This document shows, piece by piece, positions 1-8,750 of a stretch of DNA of 64,000 nt (positions are counted from its first letter, which is position 1; each line of letters begins with the position of its first letter). The position numbers and the translations under genes were made by a program. This stretch comes from Clostridiales bacterium UBA6114 (GTDB taxonomy: Bacteria > Bacillota > Clostridia > Oscillospirales > Butyricicoccaceae). The notes under the pieces are model-generated. The model ran no database searches, had not been told where the DNA came from, and saw only the letters and a program-made list of their open reading frames with translations. The DNA lies in contig DIWE01000008.1 of the NCBI GenBank assembly GCA_002423435.1, positions 62,001 through 126,000 on the forward strand, read 5' to 3'.

Positions 1-1
1 T

Positions 2-562
2 TTTGACGCGCTCAAGGCGGACCCCTCAAAAATAAATATCGGGGTGGGCCCGACGCTGGGCAACAACGACCATATCCAGTTTCTCACGCTGGCCAAGGCT
101 TACGGCATAACGGACGTGAGCAAGATCAAGTTTGTCGTATACCCCGGAGCGGGCGGGGAGGAGATCCCGGCGCTCCTCGGCAATCATGTCCAGGCTCTGA
201 CGATCAGTCTGGGCGAGGTAAAGGAACAATATCTCGGAGGGAACTTAAACATCCTCGGCGTATCGTCCGACAAGCGCCTTGAGGGCGATCTGGGCGATAT
301 CCCGACCTGGAAGGAGCAGGGCGTCGACCTCGTCTTTCCGCAGTGGCGCGGCGTGATGGGCCCGGGAGAAATGACGCCCGAGCAGATCGCTTACTGGGAC
401 GATGTTCTCGGGAAAATGGCCGAGACGAAGGATTGGAAGGACGCCATGGAAAATCAGAATATGGATCTGTATTACATGAACTCGGCAGATTTTAAGGCCT
501 ATCTTGAAAAAGCGACGGAGGAACAGTCGGAGCTCTTAAAGTCCGTAGGCCTGATTAAATAG
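2..562 (+). CDS. tctC: TctC-family substrate-binding protein (5' end missing)
   Basis: This is the C-terminal part (about 186 residues) of an extracytoplasmic solute-binding protein of the tripartite tricarboxylate transporter family. The reading frame is open from base 2, so the gene starts upstream of the window; an internal GTG at 44 is not the start. Visible family features are the VGPTLGNNDH stretch, the VVYPGAGGEEIPALLGNHVQ segment and the PQWRGVMGPGEMTPEQI segment near the C-terminus. Full members are about 320 residues with a signal peptide, which cannot be seen here. tctB and tctA follow on the same strand, which supports the assignment. The ligand cannot be read from sequence; citDEF downstream suggests citrate or a related tricarboxylate (inference). 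Confidence 0.9.
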   Translation, partial: FDALKADPSKINIGVGPTLGNNDHIQFLTLAKAYGITDVSKIKFVVYPGAGGEEIPALLGNHVQALTISLGEVKEQYLGGNLNILGVSSDKRLEGDLGDIPTWKEQGVDLVFPQWRGVMGPGEMTPEQIAYWDDVLGKMAETKDWKDAMENQNMDLYYMNSADFKAYLEKATEEQSELLKSVGLIK

Positions 563-590
563 TGCCTTAAACCGATCATTGCTTATCGTG

Positions 591-620
591 CGGGAAGGCC
601 CCGCGGCCGCGGCCTTCCCG
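591..620 (+). terminator. GC-rich hairpin between tctC and tctB
   Basis: Ten-base arms CGGGAAGGCC and GGCCTTCCCG flank a GC-rich centre. The following bases are not a clean U-tract, so this is more likely an attenuating or mRNA-stabilising hairpin that lowers expression of tctBA relative to the binding protein than a full terminator. That role is inference. Confidence 0.5.
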
Positions 621-651
621 TATTCAAAAGAGAAATGTGGGTGATTGAAAA

Positions 652-1125
652 TTGAGTAAAAATCTGTCCGCAGGGTTCGCGACGGGAATTCTGGGAATCA
701 TTTACACGATTGCGGCCCTTAATCTGCCGCAGCCAAACATGGGCGACGGGCTGGGGCCAAGGGTTTTCCCCCTGATCATCGGTATTCTTCTCATTCTGTT
801 GAGCCTGCTGCTCGTATTGAAAGAAATAAAAATTCCGAAAGAAAATCGGCAAACCATCTCTTTTCAGATGTCGGAGGAAAGCCGGAAGGTGCTTTTGCTG
901 ATCGCGCTCACCTCGGTTTGCGGGATCGTTTACGGGGTGCTTCTCGACCGGCTGGGCTACCTGATCTCCACCGCGATTTTTATGCTTTTCGTAATGTTTC
1001 TCGTCAACAAAACCTCGCGCTGGCTGCAAAACATTATTGTCGCGGTCACCTTTTCTTTTATTACGTATGTCGGCTTTGCGACTTTGCTGCACTTAAGCCT
1101 TCCGCGCGGGATCATTCACTTCTGA
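652..1125 (+). CDS. tctB: TctB-family small membrane subunit
   Basis: A 157-residue membrane protein with about four hydrophobic segments (roughly residues 8-25, 42-62, 83-105 and 112-150). The GDGLGPRVFPLIIGILL motif near residue 32 is typical of TctB subunits, the poorly conserved small subunit of tripartite tricarboxylate transporters. Translation appears to start at TTG 652. The gene lies between tctC and tctA in the usual order tctC-tctB-tctA. A nested-palindrome interval of about 300 bases separates it from tctA, which is unusual because these genes are normally tightly linked. Confidence 0.85.
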   Translation: MSKNLSAGFATGILGIIYTIAALNLPQPNMGDGLGPRVFPLIIGILLILLSLLLVLKEIKIPKENRQTISFQMSEESRKVLLLIALTSVCGIVYGVLLDRLGYLISTAIFMLFVMFLVNKTSRWLQNIIVAVTFSFITYVGFATLLHLSLPRGIIHF

Positions 1126-1428
1126 GCGGAGGCCAAAGTCTGAAGAATTAAAATTCAAGTGCGTGTTGCCCGCCCTTTGGGCAGCCGCGACACATGCACA
1201 AAACGGCCCTTCCTTTTTGTGGTCGTTTTGCGCCAAAAAGGCCTAGGCCTTGTTTGTAAAATCAGCGTGTACGGAATCCTTAAGAATTTTACGTCGGGCA
1301 AGGCAAATTTTTGCAGGTATAATTTATTTATAGCAAGAAAATTTAACGCAGCCAGGCGTAAAATTCGACGGAAAGACGGGCGCGGGGATTTTACAAACAA
1401 GGCCTAGCGGAAAGGAATGGTCATAACA
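1126..1428. other. Structured non-coding interval between tctB and tctA
   Basis: I see no credible gene here: open frames on both strands are low-complexity and lie over palindromes. The left part (about 1200-1242) contains stems that exclude each other. AAAACGGCC near 1200 can pair with GGTCGTTTT near 1221, while CCTTTTTG near 1212 can pair with the CCAAAAAGG that ends near 1242. The right part is the inverted-repeat element at 1243-1407. A regulatory leader for tctA or an inserted mobile element are both possible. Confidence 0.5.
1243..1407. repeat. 165-bp palindromic (MITE-like) element
   Basis: The ends are a perfect 21-base inverted repeat (1243-1263 and 1387-1407). Inside is a second perfect 10-base inverted repeat, GAATTTTACG at 1284-1293 and CGTAAAATTC at 1357-1366. 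Further in, AAATTTTTGC (about 1305-1314) and GCAAGAAAATTT (about 1333-1344) pair imperfectly. The whole segment can fold into one long hairpin. Both outer ends carry CTAG, which would fit duplication of a CTAG target by an IS5-like transposase, but because CTAG lies inside the palindrome this is not proof. No transposase is encoded. Confidence 0.55.
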
Positions 1429-2946
1429 ATGCTTGAATCTCTGCATTTCCTCGCTCTGGGCATGCATCAGGCGTTTACGCTGACAAATATTTTCTGGGTA
1501 TTTATCGGGGGATTCTTGGGGACGATCATCGGCATGCTGCCGGGGCTGGGTCCGGCGACAGGGGTGGCGGTCCTCATCCCGCTGACTTACGGCATGGACC
1601 CGACCACTGCGCTTATCACAATGGCCGGCATTTACTATGGGGCAATGTACGGCGGTTCCAGGGCTTCGATCCTCATCAACACCCCCGGGGATTCCGGCGC
1701 GATCGTCTCCTGCTGGGACGGTTATCCCATGGCCCGAAACGGCCAGGCCGGCAAAGCGCTCGCAATCAGCGCCTGGGCCTCCTTTGTCGGCGGGTCCTTA
1801 AGCGTGGTGTTCTTGGTGTTTCTGACAATGCCCGTGGCCAATATGGCGCTTCAGTTCGGACCGGCGGAAATGTTTTCCCTTTTGCTGTTTGCTTTGACGG
1901 CGACTGTGACTTTGTCAAAGGGGAATCTGGTCAAAGGGTTTATTTCGCTTTGCCTCGGTTTTATGATCAGCACGATCGGCATCGACGCCCAGACGGGAGT
2001 TTTGCGTTTTACAATGGGTATCGACAACTTTCAGGAAGGCATCGATTTTCTGGTCGTTATGATCGGGCTTTACGCCGTGGCCGAAGTATACAAGAACTAC
2101 TCCGCCCTGAACCAGAAATACAGCTTGAAGGGCTCTGAAATCGGAAAGGTCTCCATGACGCGAAAGGATTGGAAACGGTGCATCGGGCCGATCTTAAGAA
2201 GCACGCCGCTCGGTTTCGTCGTGGGCGTACTGCCCGGCCTGGGCGCGACTGTGGCGACTCTTTTGTCGTATTCGACCGAGAAACAGCTCAGCAAGCATCC
2301 CGAGGACTTTGGGAAGGGCGCAATGGAGGGCTTAGCCGCACCGGAAGCGGCAAACAACGCCTCTTCCTGCGGCGCCATGGTCCCCATGCTGACGCTGGGC
2401 ATCCCCGGTTCCGGCACGACCGCGGTCATGCTCGGGGCGCTCATGATGCTGGGTGTACAGCCGGGCCCGACGCTTTTTACGCAGCATCCCGAGATCCCCT
2501 GGGCGGTCATAGCCTCAATGGTGATCGGCAATCTGCTCCTGCTCGGGATCAACCTGCCCCTTGTAAAGCCGCTGGTCCAATTGCTTAAGGTGCCCCAGAG
2601 GATTTTACTGCCGGTTATTCTGGGCCTGGCCTTTATGGGTACATACTTAATCAACTACAGCACCACCGACTTTTTCCTTCTGGTATTCTTCGGCCTTGCC
2701 GGCATCGTAATGTCGAAGCTGGATATTCCCATCCCGCCGCTTGTGTTGTCCATCATCCTGGGCGGCCCGCTTGAGCAGGACTTCCGGCGGGCGCTGACCA
2801 TCGGCAACGGAATGCCGACTCTTATCTTTGTAAAACCGATATCCGTCTTTCTCTTGATTCTTGCGGTTTTGTCCATCGCATATTCCCTGAGAAAGGGCGG
2901 AAAAGGCAACAAAAAGGCTGATAAAGAACAGGTGCATACCGCGTAG
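1429..2946 (+). CDS. tctA: TctA-family large membrane subunit
   Basis: Large permease subunit of the tripartite tricarboxylate transporter, about 505 residues with roughly a dozen hydrophobic segments. Signature regions are GTIIGMLPGLGPATGVA near residue 30, YYGAMYGGSRASILINTPGDS near 75, and the repeat-related GVLPGLGATVATLLSY and GIPGSGTTAVMLGAL segments in the second half. These are characteristic of TctA and related families. I place the start at ATG 1429 (MLESLHF) because the AAAGGA at 1411-1416 is too close to ATG 1417. It acts in the cytoplasmic membrane with TctB and the TctC receptor, using an ion gradient. Confidence 0.93.
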   Translation: MLESLHFLALGMHQAFTLTNIFWVFIGGFLGTIIGMLPGLGPATGVAVLIPLTYGMDPTTALITMAGIYYGAMYGGSRASILINTPGDSGAIVSCWDGYPMARNGQAGKALAISAWASFVGGSLSVVFLVFLTMPVANMALQFGPAEMFSLLLFALTATVTLSKGNLVKGFISLCLGFMISTIGIDAQTGVLRFTMGIDNFQEGIDFLVVMIGLYAVAEVYKNYSALNQKYSLKGSEIGKVSMTRKDWKRCIGPILRSTPLGFVVGVLPGLGATVATLLSYSTEKQLSKHPEDFGKGAMEGLAAPEAANNASSCGAMVPMLTLGIPGSGTTAVMLGALMMLGVQPGPTLFTQHPEIPWAVIASMVIGNLLLLGINLPLVKPLVQLLKVPQRILLPVILGLAFMGTYLINYSTTDFFLLVFFGLAGIVMSKLDIPIPPLVLSIILGGPLEQDFRRALTIGNGMPTLIFVKPISVFLLILAVLSIAYSLRKGGKGNKKADKEQVHTA

Positions 2947-3001
2947 GCAAAAAGGCCCCATATCGGAAAACACCGGATTCCGTTCAAAAGGAGTGCTCGC
3001 C

Positions 3002-3907
3002 ATGAAAACGGAGGTTGTACTGACGCCCGCAGAATCAAAAAAATTGATCGCAGTGGCAATCTTAAATTCGTATGAAGTGCGAAACGCGCTTAAACAGGGG
3101 ATCGTCGCCGTCCATCCGAGCAGCAGCACGGTTTTCCTCTATGAGGGGATTCTCGGCCGCACGCCTGAGGGAGTTTGGGTATGCGGAGTGGTTGCTCCAA
3201 AAGGGCTTTGCATTTCGCGCGATGCAGCGGAGATGATCGCCTCCCGCGGGCCGGGAATCCATGACCCTCGGGAAGTATCCAGACAAACCTGGTTTTTTAA
3301 AAAAGGCGTCCTTCAGGAGCCGGCCCCTTTGGGGGAAATCCTGGAGCAGATGGGCGAAAACGATGTATATATCAAGGGATGCAATGCTTTGGATCCGCAG
3401 GGAAACACGGGAGTCCTTTTCGGGAACCCCGCCGGAGGAGGGGGCACGATCGGCAAGGTCATCGCTGCGCTGCGCAGGAAGAAATTTCTTCTGTTCCTGC
3501 CTGTCGGAATCGAGAAGCTCATTCCCGTCTCCATTTCCGAAGCCGGCCATAAGGCCGGGGCCAAAAATGCCGGCAAAACCATGGGGATACCCTGCGGCCT
3601 GATGCCCGTTTCAGGGCGGAAGGTCGACGAGGTCGACGCGCTGTCGATGCTGAGCGGAGTGGAAGCGACGCCTATTGCCGCCGGAGGCATCGGAGGGGCG
3701 GAAGGAGCCGTTGTCCTGGTACTGGAGGGAAATGAGGAGCAAATACAAAAAGCGGTTACCCTGCTCCAAAGCGTCAAGGGGGCGCGGCTTCCCGATTTAC
3801 ATCTCCCCGATTGCCCGACCTGCACTTATCCGACGTGTCGTCTGAGGCCTGAGATATGTCGGGGCTCCCGACCCGCAATTGCCCGGACTGTTTCCCCGGA
3901 TGACTGA
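3002..3907 (+). CDS. Unrecognised protein between tctA and citD
   Basis: About 301 residues, starting at ATG 3002 with AAGGAG eight bases upstream. I do not recognise the family. There is no signal peptide or clear membrane segment. Visible features are a glycine-rich stretch NPAGGGGTIGKVIAALRRKK around residues 142-161, a second glycine-rich segment IAAGGIGGAEGAVVLVLEG around 222-240, and a cysteine-bearing C-terminal tail with CPTCTYPTC. The last 30 or so residues look low-complexity and may be poorly conserved. It lies directly after tctA and 80 bases before citD on the same strand, so a link to tricarboxylate uptake or citrate lyase is likely (inference); no enzymatic role can be named. 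Confidence 0.75.
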   Translation: MKTEVVLTPAESKKLIAVAILNSYEVRNALKQGIVAVHPSSSTVFLYEGILGRTPEGVWVCGVVAPKGLCISRDAAEMIASRGPGIHDPREVSRQTWFFKKGVLQEPAPLGEILEQMGENDVYIKGCNALDPQGNTGVLFGNPAGGGGTIGKVIAALRRKKFLLFLPVGIEKLIPVSISEAGHKAGAKNAGKTMGIPCGLMPVSGRKVDEVDALSMLSGVEATPIAAGGIGGAEGAVVLVLEGNEEQIQKAVTLLQSVKGARLPDLHLPDCPTCTYPTCRLRPEICRGSRPAIARTVSPDD

Positions 3908-3986
3908 ATTCGACCACCGGGCCGAACACTTATCTTCGACAAAGCCAACAGATGAATCATATCGGCTAATCAAGGAGGCTTCATAA

Positions 3987-4268
3987 ATGCAAAGCTTATT
4001 GCGAAGCGCTCAGGCGGGGACGCTTGAATCGAGCGACATCATGATCCTGATCGCTCCGCTTGAACCGGACGCCGGGCGAAAAATAGAGCTTGAAAGCTCG
4101 GTTATAAAACAATACGGAAAGGCCATCGAGAAAACAATTACCGAAATGCTGAATCAATTCGACATAAACGACGTCAATATCGTCGTAAACGACAGGGGCG
4201 CGCTCGACTGCACGATACGGGCCAGAATGGAGACGGCGATTTCAAGGGCAACGGAGGCGGGAATGTGA
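3987..4268 (+). CDS. citD: Citrate lyase acyl carrier protein (gamma subunit)
   Basis: A 93-residue protein matching CitD, which carries the phosphoribosyl-dephospho-CoA prosthetic group of citrate lyase. The conserved AGTLESSD motif lies at residues 10-17; Ser15 corresponds to the modified serine (Ser14 in Klebsiella CitD). The GALDCTIRARMETAI segment near the C-terminus is also typical. AAGGAGG at 3972-3978 gives a well-spaced start at ATG 3987. The stop overlaps the GTG start of citE by four bases, so translation is probably coupled. The citC ligase and the citX and citG genes needed to make the holo-form are not in the window. Confidence 0.93.
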   Translation: MQSLLRSAQAGTLESSDIMILIAPLEPDAGRKIELESSVIKQYGKAIEKTITEMLNQFDINDVNIVVNDRGALDCTIRARMETAISRATEAGM

Positions 4269-5155
4269 ATAAGCTGCGCAGAACCATGCTTTATGTTCCG
4301 GGCAATAATCCGGCGAACCTTCAGAGCGCGGGGCTGTACGGCGCCGACGCCCTGATCCTTGATCTGGAAGACGCGGTTTCGATCAATGAGAAGGATTCCG
4401 CCCGCCATCTGGTGCGAAACGCAATTATGAGCCTCCGGTACGAATGTGAGATCGCCGTCCGGATAAACCATATCCGAACTCCCTTCGGCCGTGCGGATCT
4501 GGATTACATATTGCCGGCAAAGCCGAATATCATCCGCCTACCCAAGGCGGAATCGGCGGGCGATATTCAGGAAGTCGCCGACATCGTTCAAAAAGCCGAA
4601 GAACGGTATGGGTTTAAGCCCGGGTCGATCAAGCTGATGGCGGCGATCGAATCGGCCGAAGGGATATTGAATGTCCGCGAAATCGCCAAAGCGCACCCGA
4701 GGATGGTCGCCATCGCCCTTGGAGGCGAAGACCTGATCGCGGACCTGAAAACCACAAGGAGCGGCGACGGGCTGGAACTCCACTATGCGCGGTCTGCGCT
4801 TCTGTTTGCCGCGAGGTCCGCGAAAATTGACGCGATCGATTCGGTATTTTCCCGGATCGAGGACGAGGAAGCCTTTATCAGGGAAGTCAAAATGATCAAA
4901 CAGCTCGGCTTTGACGGGAAATCGGTCATCCATCCCCGCCAGATCCCGATTGTCCATCAGATCTTTGCTCCGACGCAGCAGGAGATCGCCTACGCGCGCA
5001 GCGTGCTGGAAGCCTACGACGATGCGCTCAAGCGGAAATCCGGGGTGGTCGCCTTAAACGGGAATCTGATCGACCAGCCCATCGTGACCAGGGCGCAGAG
5101 GGTTCTGGCATATGCCGAAGCGGTTACCCGGGATGAAAGGGGGGACTTTCAATGA
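4265..5155 (+). CDS. citE: Citrate lyase beta subunit (citryl-ACP lyase)
   Basis: A 296-residue CitE. In the complex it cleaves citryl-ACP to acetyl-ACP and oxaloacetate. Family features are RTMLYVPGNNPANLQSA at the N-terminus, ADALILDLEDAVS near residue 27, IRLPKAES near 92, the ALGGEDLIADLKTTR segment near 151, and FDGKSVIHPRQIPIVHQIF near 215. It starts at GTG 4265, overlapping the citD stop, and its own stop overlaps the ATG of citF. The length is as expected for the family. Confidence 0.95.
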   Translation: MNKLRRTMLYVPGNNPANLQSAGLYGADALILDLEDAVSINEKDSARHLVRNAIMSLRYECEIAVRINHIRTPFGRADLDYILPAKPNIIRLPKAESAGDIQEVADIVQKAEERYGFKPGSIKLMAAIESAEGILNVREIAKAHPRMVAIALGGEDLIADLKTTRSGDGLELHYARSALLFAARSAKIDAIDSVFSRIEDEEAFIREVKMIKQLGFDGKSVIHPRQIPIVHQIFAPTQQEIAYARSVLEAYDDALKRKSGVVALNGNLIDQPIVTRAQRVLAYAEAVTRDERGDFQ

Positions 5156-6687
5156 TAAATGCCGCCAACCGGGAGATCCCGGAATATATTGAAGGGTACG
5201 GGGCGGTAAAGCCATACAGGGGCCCCTTCGCCACTCCGCCGTCCGGAAGAGTCGCGGGCGGAAAAGTCTCGAAAGACATGCCGAAATCGGAGAAGCTCCT
5301 AAAGTCGATCGACCAGGCAATCGACGCGGTCGGCCTGAAAGACGGAATGACGATTTCATTCCATCACCACTTCCGAAGCGGGGATTACGTCCTGGGAATG
5401 GTGCTGGAGGCGATCGCCCGCAAGGGGATCAAGGGCCTCACGCTGTTTCCGAGTTCCCTGCCCGACCGGTCCGACCCGCTTGTTCCCTTTTTGAATCAGG
5501 GTGTCGTCACGGCCGTAATGACCAGCGGGGTCAGAGGCCCGGCGGGCCGGCGCCTGACGGAAGGGCTGAGCGTCCCGACGGTCATCCGGTCCCACGGGGG
5601 AAGGGCGCGGGCTATCGAAAGCGGGGACGCTAAAATCGACGTCGCGTTCATCGGCGCCCCGACCTGCGATATCTATGGAAACATCAACGGCATTAACGGC
5701 AAGTCCGCCTGCGGTTCACTGGGATATGCAAAGGTGGACGCGGCGTATGCCGATAAAGTAGTGGCGGTCACCGACAATCTGGTCCAGCATCATATTTATC
5801 CGATCAGCGTGCCTCAGAGTCAGGTCGATTATATCGTGCCCGTCGACTGCATCGGCGACCCGAAGGGGATCGCGACCGCAGCGCTGCGCATGAGCAGGGA
5901 CCCGCGGGATCTTCTGATTGCGAAAACCGCCGCCGACGTGATCGAGCACTCGGGGTATTTCAAGGACGGATGGGCCTTCCAGCTCGGGGGAGGCGGGGCG
6001 TCCCTCGCCGTGGCCGGCTTTATACGGAAAAAAATGCTTGCGCGGAAAATTACAGGCGATTTTGGAATGGGCGGTATCGGCGCCGTGTTCGTCGACATGC
6101 TGGAGGAGGGTCTTTTCGAAATGGCCTTCGACGGCCAGACGTTCGATCAAAGGGCCGTCGAATCCATGCGCAAAAACTTAAACCACGTGGAAATGTCGGC
6201 CTCCCAATACGCGAACCCCCACAGCCGCGGCCCCTTGGTAAACGACCTGGACGCCGTGGTTTTAGGAGCGACGGAGATCGACGTCGATTTCAACGTAAAC
6301 GGAGTGACCGATTCAAACGGCGTGCTTATGGGAGCCTCCGGCGGCCAGTCGGACACCGCGGCGGGCGCAAAGCTCGCAATCGTCGCCGCGCCGCTTCTTC
6401 GCGGCCGTCTTCCGATTATTTTAGACAGGGTTCACACCGTGGTGACCCCGGGAGAAACCGTGGATGTGATTGTAACCGACCAGGGCACGGCGGTAAACCC
6501 CAGGCGGGCCGATCTGATCGACCGGCTGAAGGATGCCGGAATCCCTCTGGTCTCTATTGAGGACTTGCGCAAAAGGGCCTATCGGATCGCCGGCGGCCCC
6601 GGCCCCATTCCGGTCGGCGAGAAGATCGTCGGCGTTGTCGAATACCGGGACGGAACGGTCATCGACGTCGTCAGAAAGCCTCTGTAA
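5152..6687 (+). CDS. citF: Citrate lyase alpha subunit (citrate:acetyl-ACP transferase)
   Basis: A 511-residue CitF, which exchanges the acetyl group of the acyl carrier protein for citrate. Recognisable parts include TISFHHHFRSGDYVLGMVL near residue 66, AFIGAPTCDIYGNING near 165, GWAFQLGGGGASLAVAGF, and VNDLDAVVLGATEIDVDFNVNGVTDSNG near 362. ATG 5152 overlaps the citE stop. It is the last gene of the transporter-lyase run and is followed by a strong bidirectional terminator. Together citDEF would give acetate and oxaloacetate from citrate in an anaerobe. Confidence 0.95.
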   Translation: MINAANREIPEYIEGYGAVKPYRGPFATPPSGRVAGGKVSKDMPKSEKLLKSIDQAIDAVGLKDGMTISFHHHFRSGDYVLGMVLEAIARKGIKGLTLFPSSLPDRSDPLVPFLNQGVVTAVMTSGVRGPAGRRLTEGLSVPTVIRSHGGRARAIESGDAKIDVAFIGAPTCDIYGNINGINGKSACGSLGYAKVDAAYADKVVAVTDNLVQHHIYPISVPQSQVDYIVPVDCIGDPKGIATAALRMSRDPRDLLIAKTAADVIEHSGYFKDGWAFQLGGGGASLAVAGFIRKKMLARKITGDFGMGGIGAVFVDMLEEGLFEMAFDGQTFDQRAVESMRKNLNHVEMSASQYANPHSRGPLVNDLDAVVLGATEIDVDFNVNGVTDSNGVLMGASGGQSDTAAGAKLAIVAAPLLRGRLPIILDRVHTVVTPGETVDVIVTDQGTAVNPRRADLIDRLKDAGIPLVSIEDLRKRAYRIAGGPGPIPVGEKIVGVVEYRDGTVIDVVRKPL

Positions 6688-6718
6688 ATATCCTCATACG
6701 GGTTTTTATGCAAATCAA

Positions 6719-6770
6719 AAAAGGGGATGCCGTGAAATGCATATCCATGCATTTCACGGCATCCCCTTTT
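6719..6770. terminator. Bidirectional terminator between citF and the helicase loader gene
   Basis: A perfect 24-base-pair stem (6719-6742 with 6747-6770) has a four-base loop and is bordered by A and T runs on either side. It can end transcription of the citDEF unit on the plus strand and of the converging replication genes on the minus strand. Confidence 0.9.
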
Positions 6771-6793
6771 GTTATCTCCCCCGCGGGATTTTG

Positions 6794-7798
6794 TCAGTAT
6801 CCGAGGGTTCGGTTTTCCTTGATCACCTGCCGCACGTCCCTGCCGAAAAAATGGAACCGGTCAAATTCGTAGTTCATGCGCGAGGCGATCTGCGGCGTGT
6901 ACCTTGCCGCGATTTCCTTCGGGCCCAAATTCGTGCTGATGATCATCTGCCGGCGCTCCAAGAGTCGGGTGTTCATCAGATGGTACAGCGCGGACAGGGT
7001 AAACGACGTGGTAAGCTCCGTCCCGAGGTCATCGATGATCAAAAGATCGCACGCCATGTACCGCTTGATCTGTATGCGGAGCTCGTCGTCGTTCTCGCCG
7101 AACTTTTCCCGCTCGAGATTCGTAAATATGTTGACCGCGGTGTCGTAAACCACCGAAAAGCCCTTTAAGGCGACCTCTTTGGCAATGCAGCTCGACATGA
7201 AGGTTTTTCCGAGCCCCGGCCCGCCGTAAAAAAGCATATTCATCGAATGCCGCCCGAAATTCCGGGCGTATCCCGAAAAAATATCCTTGAAAATCTCCAT
7301 GTTTTCCCGCGGAGAGACCCCGCCCTCGCCGTCTCCGGGGTTGTCCGAATAATACTCGCTTAGAAAGCTGTCGAAATTCTGCCCCTTGATATCGAGCACG
7401 CTTGAAAGCTCCCTCGTCTGCTCCCTGACGCATTCCTGCAAAAAGCAGGTGCAGGGCGCCGAGCCGATAAACCCGTAGTCGGAGCATTTTTTGCAGGAGG
7501 GCGGGAGATTCAGATAATCCGCCGGATATCCGTTTTTCTTAAGCAGCTCGCTTCTTTCGGCGACGAGCTCGACATGGCGGTTTTTGACCGCGTCGATCCT
7601 CGGCTTCGGGTCCCCCCCGGACTCGAAGGCCGCGCGCGCCACCTGCAGCACGGTCGTTTTAAGCTCCGTTTCAAGCTCCGAGAGTTCCGGAATTCCTTCC
7701 TGTACCTCGCGGGTTCTTCTCGTAAGCTCGTCCTCCCTCATCCTTCTGCGCTGTTCAAACCGCTCGAGTACCCTTTTCTGTATTTTGGGATCAATCAT
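6794..7798 (-). CDS. AAA+ replicative helicase loader (DnaC/DnaI-like)
   Basis: A 334-residue AAA+ ATPase of the DnaC/DnaI type, which loads the replicative DnaB-type helicase at origins or restarted forks. Walker A is GGPGLGKT at 192-199 and Walker B is LLIIDDLG at 252-259. An N-terminal zinc-binding region has C102, C105, C116 and C118. The charged, probably coiled-coil N-terminus fits helicase binding. It overlaps the upstream dnaD-like gene by one base (TAATG), a standard pairing in Clostridia. IstB-type transposition helpers are related, but the zinc region and the dnaD neighbour favour the replication role. Confidence 0.88.
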   Translation of the reverse strand: MIDPKIQKRVLERFEQRRRMREDELTRRTREVQEGIPELSELETELKTTVLQVARAAFESGGDPKPRIDAVKNRHVELVAERSELLKKNGYPADYLNLPPSCKKCSDYGFIGSAPCTCFLQECVREQTRELSSVLDIKGQNFDSFLSEYYSDNPGDGEGGVSPRENMEIFKDIFSGYARNFGRHSMNMLFYGGPGLGKTFMSSCIAKEVALKGFSVVYDTAVNIFTNLEREKFGENDDELRIQIKRYMACDLLIIDDLGTELTTSFTLSALYHLMNTRLLERRQMIISTNLGPKEIAARYTPQIASRMNYEFDRFHFFGRDVRQVIKENRTLGY

Positions 7799-8715
7799 TA
7801 CAAACCGTCCCTTCTGCCCCTGAGATAATTTTTAACGCGGTTTAAGGACTCGTCGTCGGCTTCGGCCGGCGGGGGCTGCGCGTACTTTTGCTGATTTGAC
7901 CTGCGCGTTTTGCTTTCATCCCGCTCGATGTCCGAAAGGGTGTGGAATCCCTTCGAATGCCATATCTCAAGAATCCTGTTTAAGTACTTCCATGTGAGCG
8001 TGCCGGTGTTTAGCACCGTTTTGTCGTACGCCGCCTCGATCACCTCCGGCGGAAATCCCATTTCGAGCCAGGAGTTTATGTATTTTTCCTCGGACGGGGA
8101 GGGAAGGCGGTCGAAGAGCTTCATCATGCGCATCACTTCCTTTAAGTCGCCGCGCTGCCTTAAAAGAAGCTTTAAGTATTCCTCCGCCTTTTCCTCGGTC
8201 GTGATCCCCTTGTCCGCCCAGCGGCACGCCTCGCGCTCGAGCTCCCTCACGGTGAGCCGCTTTTCGGGCGACTTGCCGAGGTATTGGATCAGCGTCATGA
8301 TTGTCCCGTAAGACAAATTAAGCCTCTTGTAGATATCGAGAAGCGTCTGAAGCTCGCTTTTTTTGAGAATTCTGCCGAGCGCCGATTCGAGGGTCAGGCA
8401 AAGCTCGGAAAACCTGGGATCACTCCGCTGCTTTAAAAGCTCCTCCGCCGAAAAATCGGGGGGACTCACGGCGGAATACGAAGGCCCGTCCACAATCCCG
8501 GCATCCTTCAGCGCCGACAGGGCTTTTTCCACGCGCCCCTCGTCCATCCGCAGCACGGAAGCGGCGCTTTTTAAGTCGAACGCCCCTTGAAGACGCGAAA
8601 GATAAAACCACAAAAGGGCCGCGTCCGGATCGGACGCTTCCAGAATGCGGTCGATTGCCGCGTTATCAAAGGCCGTGGCCCCTGCGCTTTTTAATTTGAT
8701 GCCGGATAGAGGCAT
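7798..8715 (-). CDS. dnaD: DnaD-like primosome protein
   Basis: A 305-residue protein with two DnaD/DnaB-II-type helical domains, roughly residues 95-170 and 185-255. The second carries the diagnostic YINSWLEMGFPPEVIEAAY segment at 212-230, matching the family motif with an invariant Y and W. An N-terminal winged-helix-like region (about 20-90) and a charged tail, LNRVKNYLRGRRDGL, complete it. It acts in initiation and restart of replication together with the helicase loader, with which it is translationally linked. It is the first gene of the leftward unit, with a promoter at 8751-8779. Confidence 0.85.
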   Translation of the reverse strand: MPLSGIKLKSAGATAFDNAAIDRILEASDPDAALLWFYLSRLQGAFDLKSAASVLRMDEGRVEKALSALKDAGIVDGPSYSAVSPPDFSAEELLKQRSDPRFSELCLTLESALGRILKKSELQTLLDIYKRLNLSYGTIMTLIQYLGKSPEKRLTVRELEREACRWADKGITTEEKAEEYLKLLLRQRGDLKEVMRMMKLFDRLPSPSEEKYINSWLEMGFPPEVIEAAYDKTVLNTGTLTWKYLNRILEIWHSKGFHTLSDIERDESKTRRSNQQKYAQPPPAEADDESLNRVKNYLRGRRDGL

Positions 8716-8750
8716 AGCCCATTCTCCCCGCCGTTTCTTTTTATTTTTAT

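Noticed and set aside
1155..1407. Open frames of about 80 codons on both strands
   Set aside because: They lie over nested inverted repeats, mirror each other on the two strands and show no protein-like pattern.
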